64,000 bases of DNA from Sinohyriopsis cumingii (Eukaryota > Mollusca > Bivalvia > Unionida > Unionidae). Within the stretch, counting starts at the first letter, position 1; each line of letters starts with the position of its first letter. Made by a program: the position numbers and the translations under genes. The stretch is from the NCBI GenBank assembly GCA_028554795.2, contig CM068839.1:12675220-12739219 (forward strand), written 5' to 3'. Under the pieces are notes generated by a model, which saw nothing but the letters and a program-made list of their open reading frames with translations, had not been told where the DNA came from and ran no database searches. Positions 41,375 to 53,557 of this stretch are shown piece after piece.

Positions 41375-42215
41375 TGAGTATATAGCTGGTGATTTATTTA
41401 CCACAATGAGTGTATAACAACAGATTTAATTACTACAATGAGAGTATAGCAAGGGATCTAATTATGGCATTAAGTGTATAGCAAGGCATCTAATTACTAC
41501 AATGAGTATAGCAAGGAATGTAACTAATATAATGAGTATAGCAAGGGATCTAATTACTACAATAAGTGTTTAGCAAGGGATAAAATTACTACAATAAGTG
41601 TATAGCAAGGGACCTAACCACTATAATGAGTATAGCAAGGGATCAAATTACTACAATAAGTGTATAGCAAGGGATCAAATTACTACAATAAGTGTATAGC
41701 AAGGGATCAAATTACTACAATAAGTGTATAGCAAGGGATCAAATTACTACAATAAGTGTATAGCAAGGGATCAAATTATTACAATAAGTGTATAGCAAGG
41801 GATCAAATTACTACCATAAGTGTATAGCAAGGGACCTAACCACTATAATGAGTATAGCAAGGGAGCTCTAGTGAGTATAGCATGGGATCTAATTACTACA
41901 ATAAGTGTATAGCAAGGGATCAGATTACTACAATAAGTGTATAGCAAGGGATCAAATTACTACCATAAGTGTATAGCAAGGGACCTAACCACTATAATGA
42001 GTATAGCAAGGGAGCTCTAGTGATAATAGCATGGGATCTAATTACTACAATAAGTGTATAGCAAGGGATCAGATTACTACAATAAGTGTATAGCAAGGGA
42101 CCTAACTACTACAATGAGTATAGCAAGGAATCTAATAACCACACTGAGTATAGCAAGGGGTCTAGTTACTACAGTAGATGTATAGCAAAGGATCTAATTA
42201 CCACAATGAGTATAA
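41375..42215. repeat. 32-bp minisatellite, about 26 copies
   Basis: Unit TACAATAAGTGTATAGCAAG plus GGATCAAATTAC, irregular at the edges and most uniform at 41,635-41,820. A longer repeat including GGGAGCTCTAGTGA occurs twice (41,865 and 42,010), showing a later segmental copy. Confidence 0.95.
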
Positions 42216-42300
42216 TGGTTGTTTTTATGGACTTTAATTAAACTTACCATTTTCTTACTACAAAAAAGGTCCTGTTCTTTGTATTTTATTCTACTTCCAG

Positions 42301-42408
42301 GACATTGTTACTGAGAGCTCCTGCTTTGATCTGGTGGCATTTATTCCACTGCTGCGAGAGAGAATATACACCAAAAATCCATTTGCCAGACAGTTTGTGG
42401 TGTCATGG
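42301..42408 (+). CDS. VAC14: VAC14 exon 5
   Basis: Encodes 36 residues, [20 protein letters not shown] to [11 protein letters not shown] (human [36 protein letters not shown]). Acceptor ACTTCCAG, donor TGG|GTATGT. Phase 0. Confidence 0.95.
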
Positions 42409-42629
42409 GTATGTTAACTTAAGTACAGCGCTATACCAGAAATAAAGCTCATAAAATGAATAGTGATATACATGTAATCAACTAACGAGAGATCAGAGGA
42501 AAGCGACAAAGTTTTAAGACATATCCTTTATTAATTTTTTAAATTATTCTGTATTATGTTGTTAACTTGAAAAGCTGGACAAAGAGACCTTTGGAATATT
42601 GAGTGCTGATTTTGTAATATTGTAACATT

Positions 42630-42811
42630 TCTCCTTCAAATACGTTCCCCAATCACATTAACGTTAGGGATATAAGCCTGCTACCTCTCGAATCCAGCCC
42701 TACTTAAAAGACGAAAATTCGTCTTTTCGGTCTATCTCATATAGACCAAAGAACAATAACTCTTGCCCCTTACCTCCCCTTGCCACCGCCAGGTGTCACT
42801 AGTTTTTAAGC
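42630..42811 (+). repeat. DIRS left inverted terminal repeat
   Basis: Pairs with 48,209-48,392. The outer ~30 bases differ partly between the two ends; the inner part (GGGATATAAGCCTGCTACC, TCGAATCCAGCCCTACTT) is nearly identical. Contains two short palindromes, AAGACGAAAATTCGTCTT and GGTCTATCTCATATAGACC. Confidence 0.9.
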
Positions 42812-43164
42812 TTCGCTTGTACGGATAACACGTACATTATACCTCCAAACAATCCAAGCCATCTTAGCGTTAAATTGGACCATCCGAAGTTAAATTTGGA
42901 TTTATTGCGTCGGATAATCATTCTTCTACAGGTTGTATGCATTATTTTAACAATTTTGAGTGACTTTGTCACCCTTACGGATTTCATCTACTGAAGACCA
43001 TGTTACACACGCTATTGCTGAGCTCGTGTTGTCAATTAAGAGTTAACGCGACACTGACTAATTTCGCTTACTCCATTAGTAATGGTTGCGGTAATAGCGA
43101 ATTAATAACATGCTGAATTGCTAATTTGTGCTTTGTTTTCTTTTCTTGTGTCGTTTCAGTAGAA

Positions 43165-45045
43165 ATGTCAACCAAATGCATGAAATGCAAAAAGTTCAAA
43201 GCAAAAGAAGACAACCATGACTCTTGTATTGTATGTACCAAGTGTACATCATCTATACCATGCAGTGTGTGTAATACTTGGACAGAGCAAACGTGGGCTG
43301 ATGTAGTCCAGAAGGCAGCAAAAGGGAGGGATAGATGGAATAAGTCGAAGAAAGATACCATTGATGTCCTCAGTATACATCCAAAGACAGCCTCCATTGC
43401 GAGCCTTATGGGGGATGTTGGGGTTCCCCCTCCACCTAAAGTTCGTCGTTTGCAACCGTCAGCCACAGTAACATCAGCGGCGATGGAGGAAAATAATGTT
43501 GACAGGGTACAACAGTCCACCTTGGAACAGATGTGTCGTTTGGTCCAGGAAACGACGACGCAGCTATTGACATCAGGCCAGATATTACCCTTATTTCTCT
43601 TGCTCGCTTCCACAGCTTTTTCTGACTCTTTGGGGGAATGTTCCCCCAATTTTAGGCTGCCCAGTGGGCATAAGTCCCCCCGCATGTCCGAGCATGGCCT
43701 TTGGGCCTGTAAGTCAGGACGCATGGGGTTTTTACCGGATCCATCGGATCCATTTCATTATACAACCTCTACGTCACCGGCCATCCAGCTGTCCCAGCAT
43801 GGGGACCCTATTGCTAAAACGGTCTGACCAAATATGACTTACGGGGATTTTAGTGATAAATCCGTCCGTCAAACTGTACTGCTGGCAACATACCAATACT
43901 ATGGCGGAGATTTTAGTGAGAAATCTGTCCGTCCAGCCAGGCCATTGGAGCAGCCGGTACCAGTGATAGCAGGACCGTCGCCAACATTCAGGCCGACCAC
44001 AAGCCAGACAAACCAGCCAGCAGGGCCGTCCGTCCATATGTTCATGGCTTATCCACAAGGGTGAGTTAGTGACAGTGTTAAGGATGACGGAATCGCGTCA
44101 TCTATGCCACCTGGTATGCTCTATTCAGAAATGCAAGCTATTCCAGAACACAACTCGGCACACAGTGAGGGTGACGAAACTCCTGCAAATCAGCCGTACA
44201 CAGATCCAACCATGGAACGGACTGAGTTTGGTTTCAAGGCGGCAGTGGAAGAAATTTATAGGGCGTTGGCAACTTCAGAATGCCCTCCACCTCCTACTGC
44301 CACTCAAGACTACAAAGTTAAGGCGTCTGTAGATCTTGACGGGGAGGAAGAGACGCCGTCCTTCCGGCTCCTTCCCCAGTTGGAAAAAATTAAGGAGATC
44401 AATGATCGTCTGTCAGGACGAATAGGTGATCCGGGGAATGCTAAGGCATTCTTTTCAGAAAGCCAAGTACCAGCGACGTTCTCGGGTTGCTGGTACAAAA
44501 CTCATTCAGAAGCCTTCAGTACGGATCTTCTGGCCTTGGACAAAAATATGGCAGCAGTTCACATGTCTGCTCCACTGTTTTACAAAGTGGACAAAAATGT
44601 GTTCCATGCCACGTCAAAGCTAGTCCGGAACGTAGTCGCTATGTCTTCAATGTTAGGCTTGGCTTCATTAGCCATTTTCCGACTCGCAGAAAAATCCAAC
44701 AATAACCACGCTTGGGAAGTGACGGCCCGGAACGCTATAGTTATTAACAGGGCAGCTCATCATTCCATGGCTAATGTGTTGACTGCTTCTGCCAACTTAG
44801 ACCTGATACGACGTGACGCATGTCTGCAGTCCACGTTGCTCAAGCCCCATCATACTCTGGCTTTACGGATGACTCCGTTTGGGTCGCCTTTACTCTTTGG
44901 AGGAAAAATTGAAGAAGTTCGGAAGCAGGCAGCTCAGGAACTGCCCCTCCAACTCACCGCCCAACCCTCGCAGGCGTTTAGAAAAAATCAGCCCCGGCAA
45001 CAGTGGAGGGATGATTGGCGGACCAGGGACAAGGGATCCTTATAA
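43165..45045 (+). mobile_element. DIRS Gag-like region
   Basis: Starts MSTKCMKCKKFKAKEDNHDS with a Cys/His cluster (CMKC, H, CIVC, CTSSIPCSVC) typical of the N-terminus of DIRS ORF1 proteins. The later part has a helical capsid-like region (NVVAMSSMLGLASLAIFRLA, WEVTARNAIVINRAAH). This is a fossil part. Confidence 0.7.
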
Positions 45046-45299
45046 TCAAATGTGCAGTATAGATCCCAACCCAATGCCAGGAGACAACAGTCTAATCAAG
45101 CTAAGAGGCAACCATACAGAGGCGGTAAGAAACAAAGTTTCTCTGTCTTCAAGCCTCCTAACTCTAAAAATTGACCTTTCCTCTCCACCACCTGCGGACA
45201 GCTTACCTGTGGGCGGCTGCCTCCTGCAATTTCAGGACCACTGGACCACCTTTTCCTCAGAATGATTGGGTGTTCCAGGTCATTTCAGAGGGACTTCGG

Positions 45300-46010
45300 A
45301 TTTCATTTATCCAACCCCCTCCCCTGTCCTCCTCTCCCCTCTTCGCGGACGTACCGTCTGATCGGGAGAAGGATACCTTTTTACAACAGGAGATACGGTC
45401 GCTCATAGAAAAACAGGTGGTGGAGATTGTGAAAAAAAAGAAAACCGCAATCACCGGAGTTTTATTCCAGGCTGTTTCTTATCCAGAAGGCAAAAGGCAA
45501 GTTGAGGCCGATCATCGACCTGAGTCGCCTCAACCAATACATTTTACCACCGAAATTCAAGATGGAAATGGCGAGATCAATCTGTCTTTCCATCCGGCGG
45601 GACGAGTATGCCATCAGTCTAGATATGACTGACGCATATTTTCACGTCCCTATCCACCCCGCGTCACAGAAAATTCTCCGATTCGCCTACCGCGACGCGG
45701 TTTATCAGTTCCAGGTCCTACCCTTTGGCCTCAACATCAGCCCTTGGGCTTTTACCAAGGTTATGGATTGCGTCGTCACCCTGTTCCGCTCGACTTCATC
45801 TACAGGGATGGCAGTGTACTTGGACGACATCCTCCAGAAACATATGGTAAGTTCTATTCTGCTTAAAGGCAGAAACGATCTTTTGGCACTTTTAGATCAT
45901 CTAGGCTTTCTCGTGAACTGGAAAAAGTCCAATCTCCATCCATCCCAGCGTTTTGTCCATCTGGGTATGGAGTTTCTCACAGGACGTGGATTTCAGCGAG
46001 AGAATTCTTG
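45300..46010 (+). mobile_element. DIRS reverse transcriptase region
   Basis: Conserved blocks are visible: LRPIIDLSRLNQYI, ISLDMTDAYFHVPIHP, YQFQVLPFGLNISPWAFTKV and the catalytic VYLDDI. This is the DIRS/gypsy-type polymerase core. Confidence 0.9.
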
Positions 46011-46089
46011 CAACTCCTTGGATTATTCAATGCGGCGGTGGACTTGATCCCGCTTGGCTGTCTTTTTATGTGTCCCTTACAAATGATGT

Positions 46090-46790
46090 TACTGGCACAA
46101 TGGCGCCCCTTTTCAAGTCCCCTCAATCAAACAATAATGATCACGCCCGAGATACGATCATTCCTGCATCAGTGGCACAACCCCGGTTGGCTGTCCATGG
46201 GGATTCCTCTGGAGATGCCCCAAGCGGAGATAACGGTAGGTACCGACACCAGTACCTACGGTTGGGGTGCCCACATGTTGCCGGACTTCGCTACAATCAG
46301 TGGCATGTGGGAGCCAGGGGAGAGGCTGTCATCAATGCTCTTCATTTCAGGAAGGATCAGCTCTCAGGAAAAACTGTCCTCATTATGTCAGACAACTCTG
46401 TGGTGGTGACTTACCTCCTCAAACAAGTGGGCACCAAATCACCAGACCTGTGCATTCTGATCTGGCAGTTTCTACGTTGGTGCGACAACCTCCACATCAA
46501 CGTACAAATCAGACACATTCCCGGCAGACTCAGTGTCTTGGCTGACACTCTATCCAGGAAAGGTCAAGTCATTCACACTGAATGGTCACTCCATCAGTCA
46601 GTCTTTCTTCGGATTTGCACACTTTGGGGGCGTCCGATGATCGATCTGTTTGCGACAAGGTGGAATCGCAAGTTGCCCACCTTCGTCTCTCCAGTTCCAG
46701 ACCCAGAGGCTTGGGCCGTGGACACTCTGTCAATCAGTTGGGAGGGGTTGTGGCATTCGCCTACGCTTCCATGGTTTTGGTACCGAAAAT
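46090..46790 (+). mobile_element. DIRS RNase H region and linker
   Basis: VGTDTSTYGWGAHM, LSGKTVLIMSDNSVVVTYL and IRHIPGRLSVLADTLSR are RNase H motifs of DIRS elements. GRPMIDLFATRWNRKLPTFV after them is a further DIRS signature. Confidence 0.85.
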
Positions 46791-46794
46791 AATC

Positions 46795-47830
46795 CAGAGG
46801 TTAAGGGGTCAGAACTGTCGGATGATTCTGATTGCCCCTCTCAGATGGAACAAGTCCTGGGTCACCGATCTACTCGATCTAGCGATAGATCTACCCAGGA
46901 AGATTCCAACCAGCCCAAATCTTCTCAAACAACCGCGGTCACAGGTGTTCCACCCCTGCCCGGACCGTCTCCTTCTTCACGCTTGGCTCTTGTCCGGGCA
47001 GTCTTGCGAGACAAACAATTTAAACCTTCGATTGTGGAGAGAATCTCAAGAGCAAGAAGGCCCTCCACTCTGAATTTTGATTTCAATCGACCAAAATCCC
47101 TCACCCTGTTTCCAAAATGGAATCTGTCCTGGGTTTTAACATGGCTCAATTCAGACAAATTTGAACCTTTAGCCCACACTTCGTTAAAGCTACTATCATA
47201 CAGAACTGTTTCTTGATAGCCTTAGCTTCATCATGCAGGGTGAATGAATTACGTGCCCTTTCCAGTGACCCGAACTTTCTTCAGTTCAGATCAGATGGTT
47301 CGGTGGTCCTCCTGATGCAACCAGGCTTTGTAGCCAAAAATAGGTTACCATCCATTGGCAATCAAAGAATCGTCATTCGCTCATTCTCTTCCATAGATAA
47401 GTCAAGAGCAGCAGCCATGCAAGATCCTGTTCGTGCACTCAGGCACTATTTAAAATGCACAGAAGCGTGTCGGGACACACGTAAGCGCCTCTTTCTTCAG
47501 TCAAAGCTGGTAAACGGGATATCACCCCTCAAGCCCTTGCTTCATGGCTGAAGTGGGTTATACGCTTAGCGTACTCTGAGGTCTCACAAGATCAGAGTCG
47601 CCTCATGAAGATTACGGCTCATGAGATTAGAGCAATCTCAGCAAGCCTGGCATTCGAACGCAATGTTTCAATCTGAGATATAATAGAAACTGTTGGCTGG
47701 CAGGCAGAGTCAACCTTCTCCAGTTTTTATCTCAGAGATTTGGCTTTGCAGAGGCAAACCTTGAATCTGGTAGGTCCGGTGTTGGCAGCCCAGATGACCA
47801 CCAGACCCATTTAAAACAATCAGCACAGCC
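46795..47830 (+). mobile_element. DIRS tyrosine recombinase region
   Basis: Starts near WSRLLIAP-like IAPLRWNKSWV and runs through SLTLFPKWNLSWVLTWL, the LASSCRVNELRALS block with the first catalytic Arg, and the final part around QSTFSSFYLRDLAL-type sequence at about 47,700-47,760. It integrates the circular intermediate without a staggered cut. Confidence 0.8.
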
Positions 47831-48057
47831 CATCAGCTTCGCTGGATTCGCCAGTGAAATTTCGTAAGTAAGATGATTTCAGTGACTATCTTCTTAACCG
47901 TATATAGGGGTCACATATCACGGGACCCTAGGCTGTGTTGCTGATGAAATTAGGAGAACGGGTTATCGTTCAAATGGGGAATCCAGCCATCATTCCCAAG
48001 AAGGTACCCGGGGTGGAGGTAGGATGCTCAGCATTCCCTCCTCCTGTTACTTATTCT

Positions 48058-48148
48058 CCTAACATTAATGTGATTGGGGAATGTATTTGAAGGAGAAAGC
48101 AAATTTTTAGTAAATTGTTTCTTCGAAAATACTTACCCGATCAGATTA
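48058..48148 (+). repeat. DIRS internal complementary region
   Basis: 48,058-48,096 is the reverse complement of the left outer end (42,630-42,668; two differences in 39 by eye). 48,117-48,148 is the reverse complement of the right outer end (48,361-48,392; about four differences). This is the template for completing the ends during circle formation. Confidence 0.9.
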
Positions 48149-48208
48149 CTTAAAAACCCTCCCAACCACCCCGCTATGCGAGCATCCTCATATAATATAT
48201 ATCGCTCA

Positions 48209-48392
48209 GCTTAAAAAACTTGTGACACCTGGCGGTGGCAAGGGGAGGTAAAGGGCAAGAGTTATTGCCCTTTGGTCTATATGAGATAGACCGAAAAGAC
48301 GAATTTTCGTCTTTTAAGTAGGGCTGGATTCGAGAGGTAGCAGGCTTATATCCCTAATGTTAATGTGATCGGGTAAGTATTCTCGGAGAAAC
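48209..48392 (+). repeat. DIRS right inverted terminal repeat
   Basis: Reverse complement of 42,630-42,811, ending GGGTAAGTATTCTCGGAGAA plus AC. The end motif recurs at 57,704 in an older copy. Confidence 0.9.
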
Positions 48393-48624
48393 ACAAAAAT
48401 TACAAAAAATTTGCTTTCCACTGTTGTTTTACAGTTTGGCCTGCAAAGCATATGCATAAATAACTAAAATCATTATTTCACATTGCCAGTTGTTTAAGCA
48501 TTCAGGAAATTTTAGCAATGTTGAGGCCTCTGAATGAGATTATTAAATTAATTTTATTCAAAATATGTCATCTGCTGAAATAAATATGGCTAAGACTGTT
48601 GTAATTTCATGAAACTTTGAAAAA

Positions 48625-48790
48625 GATGATACAAAAAGACATATGATACAAAATCATGGTATGATACAAAAGACATATGATACAAAATCATGGTATGATA
48701 CAAAAAGACATATGATACAAAATCATGGTATGATACAAAAAGACATATGATAACAAAATCATGGTATGATACAAAAATATATGATACCAA
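48625..48790. repeat. 35-bp tandem repeat, 4-5 copies
   Basis: Unit ATGATACAAAAAGACATATG plus ATACAAAATCATGGT. Confidence 0.9.
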
Positions 48791-49204
48791 AAGTGTTTAA
48801 CTTGTTCAGTGAGAATGCTTCAGTAGTCTTTGGCCTCAGCATCCATGGTAAAAATTACTTGGAATGACTTTTGACTGCACCTGAATGATCTAGTATTCTT
48901 AATAAATTTTGTTTGGTTCTTATGAATTTGTACCAGTAATTTAATGTTTTTACTTTTATTTCCTGATTTTCACCTTTGCAGTCAAAGATGTAACCAGAGT
49001 GCAAGAGCTGCTTCCCTTCAGTTTCATAAGCAGTAAATACAGCATGTGGAAGACAAGTTTTCATCCATTCTGGCTAAACAGACAATATTTGCTAGAAAGT
49101 AACACTGGTTGTTATTGCCAAAATAAAAATCTTATATATGAAATCTCTATTATATGACTTGCTAACATTTAAAACCACTCTTATTGGTCACAGAATTTCA
49201 CGGC

Positions 49205-49532
49205 TGTAAAAGAGGCATATGGTATATAACTTTTTGGGACAACAAAAAATGCATATGGTTTATAACTTTTTGGGACAACAAAAAAATGCTTATGGTATAT
49301 AACTTTTTGGGACAGCAGATAAAGCATATGGTATATAACTTTTTGGGACAAAAAATGCATATGGTTTATAGCCTTTTGGGACAACAACAAAAATGCTTAT
49401 GGTATATAACTTTTTGGGACAACAGAAAAAGGATATGGTATATAACTTTTTGGGACAACAAAAAAAGCATATGGTTTGTAACTTTTTGGGACAACAAAAA
49501 AAGCATATGGTATATAACTTTTTGGGACAACT
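49205..49532. repeat. About 36-bp tandem repeat, 9 copies
   Basis: Unit CATATGGTATATAACTTTTT plus GGGACAACAAAAAA, length varying with the A-run. Confidence 0.9.
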
Positions 49533-49682
49533 AGTGATCAGCAATACAAAAACTAGAATGAGGTCAATGGCACAGCATTGCTCAGTCCCATGTTTCCAAG
49601 CTATCTATGTCACTAGGGGCATGCCTTAACCCAGAGATCCCAGTTGAAAGAGTACAAATGTGTGTTTATTTCTCGATGTCCA

Positions 49683-49691
49683 ATATATATA

Positions 49692-49779
<88 letters not shown>
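49683..49779. repeat. (TG)n-(TA)n microsatellite
   Basis: About 19 bp of TG and 70 bp of AT dinucleotides. Long open frames on both strands are artefacts of the repeat. Confidence 0.95.
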
Positions 49780-49781
<2 letters not shown>

Positions 49782-49784
49782 ATG

Positions 49785-50225
49785 GATGATCTTGATTGTT
49801 TCCAAGTTAAGGACAAAGAGCACGTCCCCTACCCCAGGGACATGATTCAGGTTCTGTGTTGGATGAATAAGTGCATTTATCACCTTATGCCCATTAAATC
49901 TATACCTTGTTATAGACTGCTGATCTTAACAGTTTCCAAGTTATGACCCAGGGCAAGTCTCCTACCCCCAAGAGGCTTTACCTAGAATCTGTACTGGATA
50001 CATATCTGATTTTGTTTCTGCATGCCCTTCAAATTAATATATGGTTATAGGATATAGATCTCAACAATTTCAAAGCTATGACCCAGGGCCAAGCTCCCTA
50101 CCCCAGGGGCTTGACTCATGGTCTCTATTTGGTACATGCCTTTGTTTTTTCTCATCTCCTTGTGTTGTCAAGCATATATGGTTTAAGGGTGGGGATATCA
50201 ATAGTTTGCAAGTTAAGACTCATGG
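49785..50225. repeat. Diverged tandem repeat, about 127-bp unit, 3.5 copies
   Basis: GATCTTGATTGTTTCCAAGTTAAGGAC...CTACCCCAGG recurs at about 49,920, 50,065 and 50,190 with substitutions. Confidence 0.75.
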
Positions 50226-50875
50226 AGAAACATTCCTCTCTGCTTGGTCAAAATCTGAGTGTGTTATTCAGAAATCGGTTACATATGTTATAGCCCTGAC
50301 CATGATGGTGATAATGCAAACTTTCAGATCTACGTGTACAATATTTAAGAAATTGATTGTGATTTGTAAAGCCCCATCCCACAGAGTGCTAGCCCCACCA
50401 CCAGGGTTCATATAAAATGTTAAAACCATTGTGCTCCAGTAATGACCACCGCCAAATATAACCCCAAGTTTTAAGTCTGTATATTTATCACTGTAGGAGA
50501 AGATACATTAAATCACTCACAGGTGGATGTACAAACAGACAGACGTACATACAGATCAGTGGGATGACATAATCCCCACCTATTTCCAAAAAGCACAGCA
50601 ATAATTACATTTCTGCTTGTACATATAGCTTTGTTGTTTAGACACTTTTGCATTGGCAGCAGTAAAATTTCAGGAAGAGCTTCACGATTACATTCCCTAT
50701 GCAGGGTGCCAAAAGTAAGTCACAGTGATAGACTTTGCATGCTTCAGTTAAATTCTCAGCTCATGGAACATATGCTTGGTAAGGATATGAGACTTTCCCA
50801 CATTGTACAGAATTCATATTAGCTTACAATTTGTAGAACATGGAATTATATTCTATTTCAATATATATTTTACAG

Positions 50876-50985
50876 ATAGGAGTGTTGGACGCAGTACCTG
50901 ATATTAACATGCTGGTCCTTCTGCCAGAAATTCTAGATGGATTATTCCAAATTCTTGGGGATTCAAGTCAAGAGATTAGAAAGAT
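50876..50985 (+). CDS. VAC14: VAC14 exon 6
   Basis: Encodes 36 residues plus two bases, [20 protein letters not shown] to GDSSQEIRK (human [36 protein letters not shown]). Acceptor TTTTACAG, donor AAGAT|GTAAT. Phase 2. Confidence 0.95.
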
Positions 50986-52283
50986 GTAATTTTTTTATTG
51001 TTGTTTCATGCTGCTGAAAAAATGATAGAGTTCATTCCCTTAGGTGATGGTCATTAAAGCACTGTGAATTTGCTTTTTTTTAGTAGTAGTTTTCATGGTT
51101 TTGCAAAAAATGACATGTTCACTGGATTTGGGAAGGTGTAGCTTCTTGTTTGGATAGACACATTGTTCTTTTGGGCTTCAAATTTATGGCTTGTAGCAAT
51201 CATGAAATTAAAAAAAGAAGTAAGTTAAAATGAAAAGAAATTTATTCACAGCATCTCAAACCAAAAAATGACAGCAGACTTGGAAATCATAAAACCAACA
51301 AGCTTGAATTTGAGCATGAGGTTGTGTGTCCACAGCTAAAATCCCTTACTTTTGAAAAAGTTTATTTTTATTGGCTTATAGTTTTTGCATTGATGGCTAT
51401 AAAAAATACTAGCATACATAGCTGGACTATAGTCTATATAGCTATTAATGGCTAAGCAAATATTACCATACTTATTCTGCCTTTGATCTATTCAGCCATT
51501 GATGGTTTTACAAATACAAGCATACTTAGCCTGCGTATAGTCTATGTAGACACTGATGGTTTTACAAATACTAGCATACTTGGCCTGCGAATGGTCAATG
51601 TAGCCACTGATAGTTTTAATGGAGGATTTCTTACTATTTCATATTATCAAGTATCTAATTAACAATGTACAGTTTAATTAACTTTATTCAACCTATGTTT
51701 TACCAATCATTTTTGTAAAAAGAAATTTATGAGGTTTTATTTTCTTGGAACTGTGTTTAACCAACAGTTTTTAGTGTCTACTGTGATATCTTCATTTGTA
51801 TACAAAATGCTTTAAATATATTTGCTTTGATGCCAGATGGTAAGAATAATGAATGCCTGATACATGTTCCCAATTAATCAAGGAGTGTTATGATTACCTC
51901 TCACATAATTAAGCCCAATTAGCAATAGATATACTAAACAGAGGTGTCAAACAATGAACTTTGTATTTAGGTAAAAATATTTTTTCATCTGACAGTCATG
52001 TTTATCCAGCAATTTTTAGTACAACTGACTTTGCTGGATGAACAGGAGTACATTGTAATATAAGTAAGGACCTGTTAATTACAGGTAATCATAATACAGT
52101 AGGTAATTCTCTACAGTTTTAATTCATGTGTTTGCTTGAAATAAAAGACTTTAACGGGCTTGCCTAATGTAAAACCACTCACTAATGTATTGAATGTGGG
52201 CTGTACGCTGTACAGTAATTAGCTTTGCCTGATTGCATGAGTCAGTATCTATGGCATCTTGATAATTAGCTCTTTCATTTCAG
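50986..52283 (+). other. VAC14 intron 6 (1.3 kb)
   Basis: Contains four diverged copies of a roughly 62-bp unit (ATGGTTTTACAAATACTAGC with CATACTTGGCCTGCGTATAG) at 51,385-51,620. Otherwise plain AT-rich sequence. Confidence 0.7.
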
Positions 52284-52390
52284 GTGTCAGGGAGTATTGG
52301 CAGAGTTTCTGACTGGAATACAGAAATCAAAATCTGGAGTGAACTATGCTGGCATGGCTAACATCTTGATTATACATAGTCAGAATCCAG
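52284..52390 (+). CDS. VAC14: VAC14 exon 7
   Basis: Encodes the end of Met and 35 residues, CQGVLAEFLTGIQKSKSGVN to MANILIIHSQNP, plus one base (human [33 protein letters not shown]). Acceptor CATTTCAG, donor CCAG|GTGAG. Phase 1. Confidence 0.95.
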
Positions 52391-53557
52391 GTGAGGATGA
52401 AGTGAGATCAGATTTCCACACAGAGGTCTGTGGGGTGGGGGAATAGGGAGGGGTAGATGACAATTGAGCTTGTTTCCCATTTCATTAAATCCAATTCCAG
52501 GGCCATAACAAGATGGCAACTACAGATTGGCTACTTATCAGTTGTTGAATCATTCAAATTTAGAGTGTGGAATATTGATTAACTAGATTTAATCAAGTTC
52601 TAAACATTCTGAAACACATAGATTGTATTGATAGTTATCCAGTTACTGTGAATTCAGTATTTTTCATGGGTACCAGGTTTCCAGTATTAATTGGTGACCA
52701 TGAATTTAAAGATTAATGAGCAATGATCCTTCTGTGGAAACATTGGGATTGCTTTCTTAATCCATGAACAATGATCCTTCTGTGGAAACATTGGATTGCT
52801 TTCTTAATCCATGAACAATGATCCTTCTGTGTAAACAATCCTCCATCCATAAACAATGACCCATCCATGGAAGCATTATAATTCCTTCCTCCATCTATGA
52901 AATGAAGTATTGATAATATGTCCTATTTCCCAAAACCTCAAATATTGATCCATTACATGCATATCAGGCTGTTGATGCAATATACCAGCTAACGACATCA
53001 ACATCTATCACGATTCTGATCCTCCATTAATCTGTCGAATTTAGAATAGTTTCAAAATATATAGAAGTAGCAGAAAATGAATGTAAAAATAATAACTCCA
53101 AGATTATTTATATGTTTACATATTGTAATCAAGAGAAAATTCAAACTTGATATGTAACAATCTATATGCTTCAGACAGCATAATGATTGACACATGCAAA
53201 TAAATACCTTCATAGTAAGCCTAAAAGCTGTAGAATTTGGAGGTGGGGTGGTATTAGAAATGGGGCCTTTGCCCAGATTTGTGGGGAAATTATTTCTGGG
53301 GAATAATTGCTCAAATTGGGAGTCCTATGTGATATTAGACATGGGTCCATGATCAGTCCTGAGAATCCCCTCTAATGTACCCCTAGTTACCCCCAGTTTA
53401 GTCATGCTAGGAAAGTAGCATACTAGACTGTGATGTATAATATTCCATGATACAAGATGAGCTGCAGTCTGCTGTTAATCATGAAGAGAAGAGGTGGCTA
53501 CATGGAATAGCATAGGCTGACTTTTTTGTACCCCATGGTATTACATGTAATTGAGTA

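Larger units (their letters stand above)
38156..42300 (+). other. VAC14 intron 4 (4.1 kb)
   Basis: Holds a DIRS remnant, a 27-bp minisatellite, a SINE with an internal duplication and a 32-bp minisatellite. 38,830-39,490 and 40,235-40,720 show nothing recognisable beyond a short (GA)n at 39,387. Confidence 0.7.
42630..48392 (+). mobile_element. DIRS-type tyrosine recombinase retrotransposon, nearly full length
   Basis: 5.76 kb with the complete DIRS layout: imperfect inverted terminal repeats, Gag-like region, reverse transcriptase, RNase H, tyrosine recombinase, and an internal complementary region that copies both outer ends. There is no target-site duplication, as expected for recombinase-mediated integration. 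It lies in VAC14 intron 5 in the sense orientation. Ends and domains are well kept, so it is fairly young, but it is broken, with around five breaks. Confidence 0.9.
42409..50875 (+). other. VAC14 intron 5 (8.5 kb)
   Basis: Mostly a DIRS element (42,630-48,392), then tandem arrays at 48,625-48,790, 49,205-49,532 and 49,683-50,220. 48,800-49,200 and 50,230-50,875 hold no recognised feature. Confidence 0.75.

Noticed and set aside
39505-42215. CRISPR-like arrays
   Set aside because: Units repeat without unique spacers and the genome is animal; these are minisatellites.
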